From Pseudomonadota bacterium (GTDB lineage: Bacteria; Desulfobacterota; Syntrophorhabdia; Syntrophorhabdales; Syntrophorhabdaceae), in assembly GCA_026388255.1 (NCBI GenBank), contig JAPLKC010000102.1, positions 1 to 64,000 on the forward strand: a DNA stretch of 64,000 nt, read 5' to 3'. Below the pieces are notes generated by a model that was not told where the DNA came from, searched no databases, and saw only the letters and a program-made list of their open reading frames with translations. Positions 17,801-25,289 of this stretch are shown piece after piece (positions within the stretch are counted from its first letter, which is position 1; every line of letters starts with the position of its first letter). Both the position numbers and the translations under genes were made by a program.

Positions 17801-19228
17801 TTACCGCTCTTCGTCGGTGATTTCAATTCGGCTGACGTGTGAGAAGGTCTCCACCGTGCTCCAAATAAAGTCGCCGTTTTGACCGAGGGCGTACTTAATC
17901 CTTTCAAGGGGTACGTAACGCAACCGCTCGGCAAGTTGGCCGTAGATCAGCAGAACATCGTCACCCCACACGCGTAGGATTTCGCCCTCCAGAGCGGCAA
18001 AGACAGAAGCGCCCGTGTAGCCGAAATAGGTCTGTGTGAACGACAGCTTCGGAAACAGCCTACGGAGTAGGTCGATGAGCATATCCTCGGAGACCACGCT
18101 TGCTTCGAACAGCCAGTTCTCGTTCTTGGTATAGAACTCGGAAAAGAATATGACTTGTGCGCCGTCGGAGAAGTAATCATCTACCAATTCTTTGATTCGC
18201 TCTTTAGTCTCTGCCGATACAGCATATACCTTGCCTTCATACGTAGTTCCGCAAGCCGAAATGTACCTTTTCAGTTCCTCATGAGACAGGACGATTTCCT
18301 CGCCAAAATCCTCTGCGGCAAAAGACCTAAAACGCGCAAACTCAATAGAGGAGTTCAGCCTGTATCCATTAGCGAAATGCGCCGAAAGAACATCAGTCAG
18401 CTTTTCAATTACCTCAGGGTCAAGCGCAGGATTAGGAGGCGAGGCGGGGACAGCATTAGGGGGGAGTGCACAAAGTTCTGCGCGAGTGAAGTCAAAGCGC
18501 TGTGCCAAATTGGTGATCCCTTTCGATCCTGTATAGACGGGCTGTGCTTCTTCTGGTTTTTCAGACTTTGGCCTATTTACAGGTTCTAAAGATTTATACC
18601 ACCAAGCATCTCTGTAATCGCTGCTACGCCCACCGCCAGCCTTGAAAGTAAAAGAAAAGCCAGAGTCACGGAGTTTCAGCATTGTGGGCGAGAGTTCTCT
18701 ACCGCCAATTACCCATAATGCGCCGCCTGAATCTCGCTTGTCTACATGCTTCAAATTGTGACTTTCAATCAACTGAACAACATCCGGCTTTTCCACGTTG
18801 AGTACATCTGATAAATGTTGCAGATATCTCATGTAGCAGCCCATACCAGCAGAGAACATACCAGAAGTGTTGCTGTTCACTTGCTTATAGTTTGGCGCAG
18901 CTCTGCAAATGTCCCAATAGGCATTCAGTTCATCAGGTGTAAGGCAGGAGAAAACGCTCGTAACATCAAATACGACATGAATTTGCAGTTTCGCGGGTGC
19001 GGCACGGAGCACCCCCATATACTGTCGCACCACATTTTCCAAATATAAAGTGCCGTTGGCGTTCGGCTGCGTAACCAGCCAAGCAATTACATCTTCAGGG
19101 TCAATGGCGCTATTTGAAATATGTTCAAATTCAATAGCCGATTCCACTCTTTCCAATTTGGCCTTAGGGTGAATGGAAGCCTTCAGGCCGCCGCCCAGTA
19201 ACGAGATGAGCTCCTCGATGATCCTCAT
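17801..19228 (-). CDS. Unknown BREX-associated protein, 475 residues
   Basis: This soluble protein of 475 residues starts at the ATG at 19228, which overlaps the stop of the HTH gene in an ATGA. An earlier in-frame start would only re-read the HTH gene. No catalytic motif is recognised. Residues about 10-230 form one globular part (DVIAWLVTQPNANGTLYLE and so on). A proline-rich linker (PPNAVPASPPNPALDPE) leads to a second half with KERIKELVDDYFSDGAQVIF and LERIKYALGQNGDFIWST, which look like winged-helix modules. It precedes brxP and is the first large gene of the operon. Its frame continues beyond a TAA at 17801-17803. A role in target recognition or regulation is possible but not shown. Confidence 0.65.
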   Translation of the reverse strand: MRIIEELISLLGGGLKASIHPKAKLERVESAIEFEHISNSAIDPEDVIAWLVTQPNANGTLYLENVVRQYMGVLRAAPAKLQIHVVFDVTSVFSCLTPDELNAYWDICRAAPNYKQVNSNTSGMFSAGMGCYMRYLQHLSDVLNVEKPDVVQLIESHNLKHVDKRDSGGALWVIGGRELSPTMLKLRDSGFSFTFKAGGGRSSDYRDAWWYKSLEPVNRPKSEKPEEAQPVYTGSKGITNLAQRFDFTRAELCALPPNAVPASPPNPALDPEVIEKLTDVLSAHFANGYRLNSSIEFARFRSFAAEDFGEEIVLSHEELKRYISACGTTYEGKVYAVSAETKERIKELVDDYFSDGAQVIFFSEFYTKNENWLFEASVVSEDMLIDLLRRLFPKLSFTQTYFGYTGASVFAALEGEILRVWGDDVLLIYGQLAERLRYVPLERIKYALGQNGDFIWSTVETFSHVSRIEITDEER

Positions 19229-19434
19229 TCGTCCAAACCCTTCTTGTTGCGGTCTGCCGCGCCGCCAGCCTTCACCCACTCGTCGACCCCGTCTTTCTTG
19301 AACTTCCAAAGACGGCCCATGCGATGCGCGGGCATTCCATGCTTGTCGATCCACTTGTATACGGTGTCATTACTGACCCCAAGGTATTTGCAGATCTCGG
19401 TTATTGATAACCAGCGGTCTTCCATCTCGTTCAT
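19225..19434 (-). CDS. Small excisionase-type helix-turn-helix protein, likely BREX operon regulator
   Basis: The protein has 69 residues. WLSITEICKYLGVSNDTVYKWIDKH is a classical HTH_17 motif and PAHRMGRLWKFKKDGVDEWVKAGG its wing. The ATG at 19434 is chosen because AGGTGGGG lies eight bases upstream. A longer reading from 19515 lacks a ribosome binding site. It is the first gene of the operon and overlaps the next gene by four bases. Proteins of this fold (lambda Xis is the model) bind phased sites cooperatively. Five CGA triplets at exact 10-bp spacing lie upstream of the operon promoter, so autoregulation is a reasonable inference. Confidence 0.75.
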   Translation of the reverse strand: MNEMEDRWLSITEICKYLGVSNDTVYKWIDKHGMPAHRMGRLWKFKKDGVDEWVKAGGAADRNKKGLDE

Positions 19435-19532
19435 TCTCAAAACCCCACCTGCGTTTTGATTTGCGGCTACGTCCGCCAAAGGCGAAACTAGAGAGAGTCG
19501 ACGAATCCCTCCCAAGTTAAAGAAACTGTCTA

Positions 19533-19562
19533 AATATACAATGGCTTTTCGTGCTAAGTCAA
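19533..19562 (-). promoter_or_regulatory. Sigma-70 promoter of the BREX operon
   Basis: On the minus strand TTGACT (19,562-19,557), an 18-bp spacer and TATATT (19,538-19,533) give a good sigma-70 promoter about 90 bases before the first gene. The 10-bp phased CGA array lies directly upstream. Confidence 0.65.
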
Positions 19563-19610
19563 ACGATCTTTGCCGATTTCATCCGAATCTATTCGAGTTC
19601 ATTCGACAAT
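19561..19610. promoter_or_regulatory. Five CGA triplets at exact 10-bp spacing upstream of the BREX promoter
   Basis: CGA occurs at 19,564, 19,574, 19,584, 19,594 and 19,604. The last three units read ATCCGAATCT, ATTCGAGTTC and ATTCGACAAT. The array touches the -35 element. One helical turn per unit suggests a regulator that polymerises along one face of the DNA. Part of it overlaps the 3' end of the degraded gene at 19,599. Confidence 0.5.
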
Positions 19611-20325
19611 AGGACATAGACCAGCTTGAGTTGATTGACCGACAAGAGGCATGGCCAAGACTTTTGCGCCGTTATCAACTGCCGTTACGACTATTTTCAT
19701 TTTGTGGTCTTTGCAAAAACTAAGAAGATCCCTCTCGTAAGTACAATTCTCAGCCATTATCTTAAGGATATCAGCCGATTGCATATCAGCAGATCGAATA
19801 GTAACTCCGAACGCATACATATAATTGTAAGCTTTTAGGAAACCTTTATTCTTATAATCGTCTTCGAAACTATAGCACGTGGAAAAGTAACCGCCATTGT
19901 CTGCCACATCTTTCTGCCGCTTCGATATGACATTCCATTTTCCAACACGCTTTCCAACAAACATAGATGCTAATGGAGCCCAGTGCATCGATGCCCCCTT
20001 TATCTTTCAATTCTCCTCCTATTTTGCTAGTTTGCCAAGCTAATTTTCCATCAATATCCACTCATCATAGTGCATGGAACAGCAGAATCATTCAGGAAGA
20101 CAGCTTTGTTCTGCATGGACAGAAAACATGCCGTTAAGGGCTTGCACGTTTCATGTGGTATCCAATAGGCTCTCTCAATCGTTGATGGTACAGCTTTGTA
20201 TTTGCAAGCGGCATACTTCCCTTTTGATCAAAACCGTTGATAAGGAAATAGTTGTTACCCACAGAATTTTCAGTAGAAAAAATAACAGGTTCTTCCCGGC
20301 CTCTTAATATTGCTTCAGCATTCAC
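19599..20325 (-). pseudogene. Degraded unidentified gene in at least two frames
   Basis: Three open segments on the minus strand look like pieces of one protein: 20,325-20,134 (FLINGFDQKGSMPLANTKLY), about 20,060-19,995 (DIDGKLAWQTSKIGGELKDK) and 19,988-19,599 (VGKRVGKWNVISKRQ onward, 129 residues, ending LCPIVE). The frame changes near a run of five G at about 19,995, and again with stops around 20,070-20,130. I recognise no family. The last segment alone could be a real short gene, but it has no obvious ribosome binding site. Confidence 0.35.
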
Positions 20326-21491
20326 CTCGGATATATCATCTCTATGGCCTTGAGGTATCCCGATTTCCTTGATTCTATTTCGGCTATGTCAAACCTTCCA
20401 TCCATATTTATCGGTGTGAAATAATCCTTGAGCTTCCTTCCGTAAATGAACTTAATTTCAAACCTCTGAGCGTACCTGTTCTGCTGAAGAGAGGGGTGTG
20501 TGTGACCCGCTTTCATCAAGGCGTTAGCCACAAGCCTGATGGCGTTTTCAGTCTCCAACTCGTACACAAAAGTCAGGTCAAGTGCCTTCTTGTCGTTGCA
20601 GAGGTTTTTTGCCAGTTCATATAAGTAGTCCGGCCTTGCATAGATAATTCCCCTGAATGAAAATGCCTTATGTTTATTTTTTCTATTCTTATCGGTGTTG
20701 ATATCCGGTTCGAGCATTTTCAGGAATTCATCCACATCGAACCAGGCTTTGAAGGGCTTTATTTCATACCCAATTGAGAACGTAATGAGTTCCATCTCCC
20801 GTGCTCTTCTTTCGGCAGTCTTAAGAAGATTTATAAATCGATAATCGGTTTGTATATGGTGATCTCTAACCGCTTCAACGGCTTCCTTCCTCCATAAGAC
20901 ATTATCTATTCCTACAAACAGTTCATCCAACTTATTAGCTGATATCATCGTATGCTCGGATGTGTTATAGAGTCTGCTTTCTCTCAGTTCAGGTATCTTG
21001 CCGAGATCGTGGGCAAGGCTTACTACAATAGTTTTGGGTATAAGGTTTTCATAATTCCTGTATTCTTCTTTCACGAGGGCAAGCATATTTCTTGTCACCG
21101 AGTAGGTGTGATCTTTAAGCGATATTGTAGCCAGATTATCCCTTACAGATATGAGGTCCAATGATTCGTCATCCCTGTTGCTCATTGCCACTGACGGGGC
21201 GGAACCATGTTTCTCTATAAGATTTATCAGAGACTGTACCACCGGTAATACACCCTGCATTTTTATAATATGTATGTAGGGACCGATACAGTCGTTCAGG
21301 AAGGACTTCAATGGTTCAGGGATGATCTCAACTATGTTCATGGAGTCAACAGCACCGGGTTTAGCTAACTTTCTGAGTATACAAAAAGCAGTGCGCCCAA
21401 TTATGTCAGGCAAGATTGATAATCGAACCTGTATCCGTGGTGAAGAAATGGCGTTTAACATGTTTTTCAAATAAACCTTCATCTTATCCAT
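20322..21491 (-). CDS. HD-domain protein 1, resembling a MOB_H/TraI-type relaxase
   Basis: This 389-residue protein carries an HD metal-binding domain: KDHTYSVTRN, then SLAHDLGKIPE, SEHTMIS and AVRDHHIQ (about residues 125-225). The C-terminal winged region (WFDVDEFLKML, then GIIYARPDYLYELAKNL) resembles the DUF1528-like tail of TraI relaxases from integrative elements. It is the most complete of three tandem paralogues and has all HD residues. In MOB_H relaxases this domain cleaves DNA at the transfer origin; other HD proteins hydrolyse phosphates, so a different substrate is possible. The 129 bases upstream separate it from the second paralogue, and the family likeness to relaxases is judged by eye. 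Confidence 0.6.
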   Translation of the reverse strand: MDKMKVYLKNMLNAISSPRIQVRLSILPDIIGRTAFCILRKLAKPGAVDSMNIVEIIPEPLKSFLNDCIGPYIHIIKMQGVLPVVQSLINLIEKHGSAPSVAMSNRDDESLDLISVRDNLATISLKDHTYSVTRNMLALVKEEYRNYENLIPKTIVVSLAHDLGKIPELRESRLYNTSEHTMISANKLDELFVGIDNVLWRKEAVEAVRDHHIQTDYRFINLLKTAERRAREMELITFSIGYEIKPFKAWFDVDEFLKMLEPDINTDKNRKNKHKAFSFRGIIYARPDYLYELAKNLCNDKKALDLTFVYELETENAIRLVANALMKAGHTHPSLQQNRYAQRFEIKFIYGRKLKDYFTPINMDGRFDIAEIESRKSGYLKAIEMIYPR

Positions 21492-21617
21492 TTTTAACCT
21501 CCTATGTTGTTGGTTCTACCTGATGGTAGGATTGATAAAAAACTCGAAAAATATGTGCGGGAGAATGACTGAGTATGTAATATATATAGACAGGCACAAA
21601 CTCGCACAAATTTGTGC

Positions 21618-22313
21618 CTAATAAAGAACAAGCTCCTGCCCCCTTGCCAGGTGGTCTGCGCGACGGAGTATCCTGTCATGAGTATCATTGCTGTCCCGAT
21701 GGTGGTTAATAATTGCCTGCGTGACAGCCATTATCCATGGGGTATCATGACCTGCGAAACAACTCCTGACGACTCTGGCCCCGATGATCGGGTGGTCTGC
21801 CGTGGCATAGTTGTCTAAACTTCCGAAGGCAGGGATCTTCCCCACATCATGACCCAAGGCTGTAATTATATGCATGGGTATCAAATCAAGATAACTTCCG
21901 GGATATTCCTTCTTGTGTAATGCAATTATAATCCTCGCAACGCGGCAACTGTGGTCCTTAAGGGAGACCCTTGCAAGGACATGCCATTGAGAAGCTGTGC
22001 CGTTTGAGGCCAGTCCATATGTTCGTACCGATGGGCAATCACCATGCTTTTCAAGTATGTTGAGCAGATTAAGGGTGCCTTCCAGAGAATTGAAAAGCAG
22101 AAACTCCTTTTTGTATGGGTGAACAAACTCTGCATAGAGATCATGGATTGCGCTATCAATGGGCTGTGCTGTTAGGATATAGGGAGACTCCTTGATGAGG
22201 GGGGTAGTAAGTCTGTCCTCCGATAGAGTTTCATTGGTATCCTGAGAGAGAATGTTCTCCTGTTGAGTTCTTTTCCTGAATAAATTTCGTATGATTTGCA
22301 ATGTCTGTTTCAT
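21618..22313 (-). CDS. HD-domain protein 2, short paralogue
   Basis: This is a 231-residue paralogue of the neighbouring genes. It shares EKHGDCPSV, SLKDHSCRVARI, ITALGHDVGKIPAFG, DHPIIGARV and AIINHHRDS, so the HD residues are intact. It stops shortly after ADHLARGQELVLY and lacks the C-terminal winged region present in the other two. The N-terminal 60 residues are low in complexity and probably flexible. Its ATG overlaps the stop of the third paralogue (ATGA at 22,310-22,313), so translation is coupled. It may be a truncated duplicate or a regulatory subunit. Confidence 0.6.
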   Translation of the reverse strand: MKQTLQIIRNLFRKRTQQENILSQDTNETLSEDRLTTPLIKESPYILTAQPIDSAIHDLYAEFVHPYKKEFLLFNSLEGTLNLLNILEKHGDCPSVRTYGLASNGTASQWHVLARVSLKDHSCRVARIIIALHKKEYPGSYLDLIPMHIITALGHDVGKIPAFGSLDNYATADHPIIGARVVRSCFAGHDTPWIMAVTQAIINHHRDSNDTHDRILRRADHLARGQELVLY

Positions 22314-23887
22314 CCTTCCTTCTTTGACCTATAATTTCTCGACGCGGTGACGCGTTCTATCCAACGCATATCGCCTTTTTTCTTCTTTTCGAGTTCACAG
22401 GGCATTCCGAAATAATCAATCTTAAGAGGTAAAAGATGCACCCTTTCATTTGGCCGCTTTTTGGTTGAATACATAATCTCGTAATATCTTCCAAAGGATC
22501 CGTAGGGAAGATCGCCTGCTATATAGCCTCCTTGTTTAAAAAATTGAGCTATCTTTATAAGGACTGACCGCCGGTCTGATGAACGAAAGAGTGCAATATC
22601 GAAAACATGCCTTTCATCTGCAAGTTTTTTGACTGCGTCAAAGAGGAAATTAGGTGTTACAAAGAGGGTGCTTCCAAGCGTGAAAGCTCCCAATTTTCCA
22701 TCATGGTATTCATTGATGCCTTGTCGGATGATTTCTTTATACCAGGTGAGGTCAAACCATGCTTCCATATTCAGGTAACTACGGGTGCCCTTAAGGATTG
22801 CCATCTCCTGCTCCCTTGCCATCCCATCGGCCTGTTTAAGAATCTCACCGAAATTGCTTTGCGGTGATTCGTGATGCAAAAGAATATCATCATATAGAAA
22901 GTCCCAATCCATTCCCTTGGGTTCCATGAGAACCCTTAATATGGATGAGCTTGATTTAGGATGGTCGATCTTTGCGAATCTCCCTTGGGCTCCGTAAATC
23001 TTGGAAATATCGAAGGCCAGGGCCATTATAATCATTACAACTTCTGTCGTTGCGCTGTGGAGAACCGGTTGTTGTTCTACCAGTTTGAGCCCCAGATCAA
23101 GGACACGAAAGCTGTGCGAGATGAGGTCTACCTGCTGGAATGTGTCCTTAATAGGCATGTAATCCGAGACCTCACGGTCATACTTATTATTGTCCAACAA
23201 AGACGGGCACTTGCCGTACAACACAAGAGCATTGAATAAGGCATACACCACATCATAGAGGTCCATCTTTATCAGTTCGCCCCTTAAAGCGGCAATATAT
23301 CTATTCCAATATTCGACAGATTCAGGATATAGGGATGCTGATACAGCTATCATTTTGTCCACATGGGATGGTTCTATCCTGTCCCGGGAGAGTTTGAACC
23401 TATCAGGATCAGCATAACGTGCTGTTCTTTCAATGGGTTTACGGATTGGCTGGACTATTTTAATGTCCGGATGGTCCTTACAGGTTTTCTCGAATACAAG
23501 TCCTCCTCTTTTCTCTCTCATTCTGACCCTATTTTTCACTTTCCGGGCAAGGGATTTAAGAAAGTACGACTTTGCAGCAGGAATCTTGAAGTTCTTTCTA
23601 CACTCGGAGACTACACAGGAAGGGGTAAGTGCCGGTTTCCCCTCGAATCTGGTTTCCATCCATTCCTCTATTTTATTTTTATAGCCACCGTAGCCGCTTC
23701 TTGAGGTTTTCGGATCGATACCCTTGGAAACATATAGATAAAAAAAGCACTCGGCAACAATCTTCTCCAGAAATTCTTCATTATCTTTTGCGCTTTCGAT
23801 AATATCTTTGGCAAGAGACAACTTATCTTCATCAGATTTTTGGAGGAAAATCGGCAACATTGTTTGGTTATCGGTATCGCTTTTCAC
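22310..23887 (-). CDS. HD-like protein 3, paralogue with a degenerate metal site
   Basis: The protein has 525 residues and begins the three-gene run. A 190-residue N-terminal extension, rich in charged residues, precedes an HD-like domain in which the key dyad is changed (LAFDISKIYG where the paralogues read HDLGK). DHPKSS and LLHHES remain. The C-terminal winged region (WFDLTWYKEIIRQGI, GSTLFVTPNFLFDAVKKLA) matches paralogue 1 and the DUF1528-like tail of relaxases. Loss of the HD histidine suggests it cannot bind metals normally and may be a scaffold or DNA-binding partner. No promoter is evident in the 280 bases upstream. Confidence 0.6.
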   Translation of the reverse strand: MKSDTDNQTMLPIFLQKSDEDKLSLAKDIIESAKDNEEFLEKIVAECFFYLYVSKGIDPKTSRSGYGGYKNKIEEWMETRFEGKPALTPSCVVSECRKNFKIPAAKSYFLKSLARKVKNRVRMREKRGGLVFEKTCKDHPDIKIVQPIRKPIERTARYADPDRFKLSRDRIEPSHVDKMIAVSASLYPESVEYWNRYIAALRGELIKMDLYDVVYALFNALVLYGKCPSLLDNNKYDREVSDYMPIKDTFQQVDLISHSFRVLDLGLKLVEQQPVLHSATTEVVMIIMALAFDISKIYGAQGRFAKIDHPKSSSSILRVLMEPKGMDWDFLYDDILLHHESPQSNFGEILKQADGMAREQEMAILKGTRSYLNMEAWFDLTWYKEIIRQGINEYHDGKLGAFTLGSTLFVTPNFLFDAVKKLADERHVFDIALFRSSDRRSVLIKIAQFFKQGGYIAGDLPYGSFGRYYEIMYSTKKRPNERVHLLPLKIDYFGMPCELEKKKKGDMRWIERVTASRNYRSKKEG

Positions 23888-24168
23888 TGGGCTAACTATG
23901 AAATTCTGGAAAGATTGTTGAATCGTTTTTCAAAATGCAGAAACTATCGATATTCTTTAGTGGCCGAAGGGTTTGCAACTTGGATCCAATTGATTAAGAG
24001 AAGATGAGTATTTGAAATGTTAAATTCAACGTTGGTGAGGAATACTAATTTTGCATGGAGGTTGCAGATGGTTCCATATCATCCAGTCCTGTCAACAGCC
24101 TGAATGATTGCTCCTGAGACTAAATGCCCATACTATAACTGATATGTGCAACAAAATCCGTCAATCAT

Positions 24169-24351
24169 TTACTGTACGGGTTCATAGAAGCATCGCTTCG
24201 GTGATATCACTTTTCCTTCCTTCTTTAAGCTATCAATAATTTTGGAAACCTCATCTTTGTCCATTTCAGCTTTTTTGGCAATGTCTCCGGGTCTCATAGG
24301 TTTTCCTTCTTTTTTCATTGCATCCAGAACAATCTTTTCTTTTGTATCCAT
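24169..24351 (-). CDS. Small winged-helix DNA-binding protein
   Basis: This is a 60-residue protein consisting of one winged helix: TKEKIVLDAMKKEGKPMRPG, then DIAKKAEMDKDEVSKIIDSL and the wing KKEGKVISPKRCFYEP. Very similar stand-alone proteins are common in deltaproteobacteria and archaea and are annotated as transcription factors. The ATG at 24351 is preferred because GGGGGGTG lies seven bases before it; an ATG six bases upstream sits right on that sequence. No operon partner is adjacent, and its target is unknown. Confidence 0.7.
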   Translation of the reverse strand: MDTKEKIVLDAMKKEGKPMRPGDIAKKAEMDKDEVSKIIDSLKKEGKVISPKRCFYEPVQ

Positions 24352-24447
24352 ATTCATCACCCCCCTTGATCTGATCACCCTTCCTTTAATCAGGAACAGT
24401 CTTATAGCAACCGTTTTATGGGTGGCAGTTATGCCTCGACATTGTTT

Positions 24448-24675
24448 TTATGCGGCAACGTATTGGCGTATATCCACCTGTGTACCAACTTTTACCATTT
24501 GCTCTGCAGATTTAAGCAGATCACCTGTTACATTTTCATCTACATAATCTTCACCACAATTCGGGCATACTTGAGCAGGTACTTGTTTAATAACGTAGGT
24601 AAGACCATCCCTTTCCAGGGTGACCGTTGTTGTGCCAGGTTCTGTTTCAGCGTGTTTGCAAATGACACATTTCAT
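24448..24675 (-). CDS. YgiT-type zinc-finger antitoxin (MqsA N-terminal-like)
   Basis: The 75-residue protein has two CxxC pairs, CVICKHAETEPG at the start and VCPNCGEDYVDENVT in the middle, as in the zinc domain of MqsA/YgiT antitoxins. The helix-turn-helix half of MqsA is absent. Such short forms are usually encoded with a DUF4258 toxin, and here they overlap by four bases. It is expected to bind and neutralise that toxin. Confidence 0.8.
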   Translation of the reverse strand: MKCVICKHAETEPGTTTVTLERDGLTYVIKQVPAQVCPNCGEDYVDENVTGDLLKSAEQMVKVGTQVDIRQYVAA

Positions 24676-24959
24676 GGGATTCTCCTTTTAAAATTAGGGC
24701 TCCATTTATCTCGCTCAGGTTCATAAACAGTAATAACAATCGTTTCATTGTCAGCGATATTATCTGCTGCAACAATATGTATCGGTCTATTTGCCATCCA
24801 CCCTAAGATGAGGCAGCTTGGATATGGTGTGTCGTCCGGGTACATTTCTATGATTTCTCCAGTTTCCAGAACAGAACGAACATCCTTTTCATTAATGCGA
24901 CGTTGAAACATTCGTTTAATCGCATGAGTTCGAAATATAATCTTACCAACTTCCGGCAA
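24672..24959 (-). CDS. DUF4258-family toxin
   Basis: This 95-residue protein begins with an RTHAIKRMFQRRI motif and contains VLETGEIIEMYPDDTPYPS and a final VYEPERDKWSPNFKRR, all typical of DUF4258 proteins. These are predicted RNases related in fold to MqsR/RelE toxins, with the histidine and arginines of the first motif near the active site. It is the first gene of a two-gene operon with the YgiT-type antitoxin. It lies 330 bases from the tRNA attachment scar, a common place for addiction modules that stabilise islands. Confidence 0.8.
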   Translation of the reverse strand: MPEVGKIIFRTHAIKRMFQRRINEKDVRSVLETGEIIEMYPDDTPYPSCLILGWMANRPIHIVAADNIADNETIVITVYEPERDKWSPNFKRRIP

Positions 24960-25189
24960 AAGATGAAACTCCTTATATCATAGACAGTTATATTGCATCA
25001 CCTTACTTTTGTAGTATATGGCTAATAAACGTTTCTGTCAAATAAATTGACTTTACGAAAGCAACACATGACATTCGACGCTGTTAAAACGCTGAATAAA
25101 AGGCGTTCCAGTATGTTGGGACATTGGACTGAGGAATTACAAATTCCCAATATTGCCTTTTTGCTTATTTTCTAATACAATTACTGGTT
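24960..25189. other. Gene-free stretch at the right end of the island
   Basis: This AT-rich stretch carries no credible reading frame. It leads into the inverted repeat and the tRNA scar and probably belongs to the attachment-site arm. Confidence 0.5.
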
Positions 25190-25209
25190 GCGTATAGGTT
25201 GCATTTTGC
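25190..25209. repeat. Right copy of the 20-bp inverted repeat
   Basis: GCGTATAGGTTGCATTTTGC is the exact reverse complement of 41-60. It lies 80 bases inside the tRNA scar. The next 60 bases contain several short related words (GTCATTTAATGTCATATTTTG, GCAATTTGC), as in recombinase arm regions. Confidence 0.7.
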
Positions 25210-25289
25210 TGTCATTTAATGTCATATTTTGTCGCAATTTGCTGCTTAATGTTGGCTAATATATTGATTTAATTAACCATTTAACAATT

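Noticed and set aside
2499-17803. Reassignment of TAA to glutamine, suggested by two in-frame TAA codons
   Set aside because: TAA ends many clear genes in the window (ferredoxin, brxP, porG) at normal family lengths, so it is an ordinary stop; the two cases are local mutations or a true gene boundary.
19229-19354. An upstream extension of the unknown 475-residue protein starting MDRQAWNARASHG
   Set aside because: These codons re-read the HTH gene in another frame; the ATGA overlap at 19,225-19,228 gives a natural start.
21494-21688. A 64-codon frame between two HD genes
   Set aside because: It overlaps the second HD gene in another frame and has no ribosome binding site.
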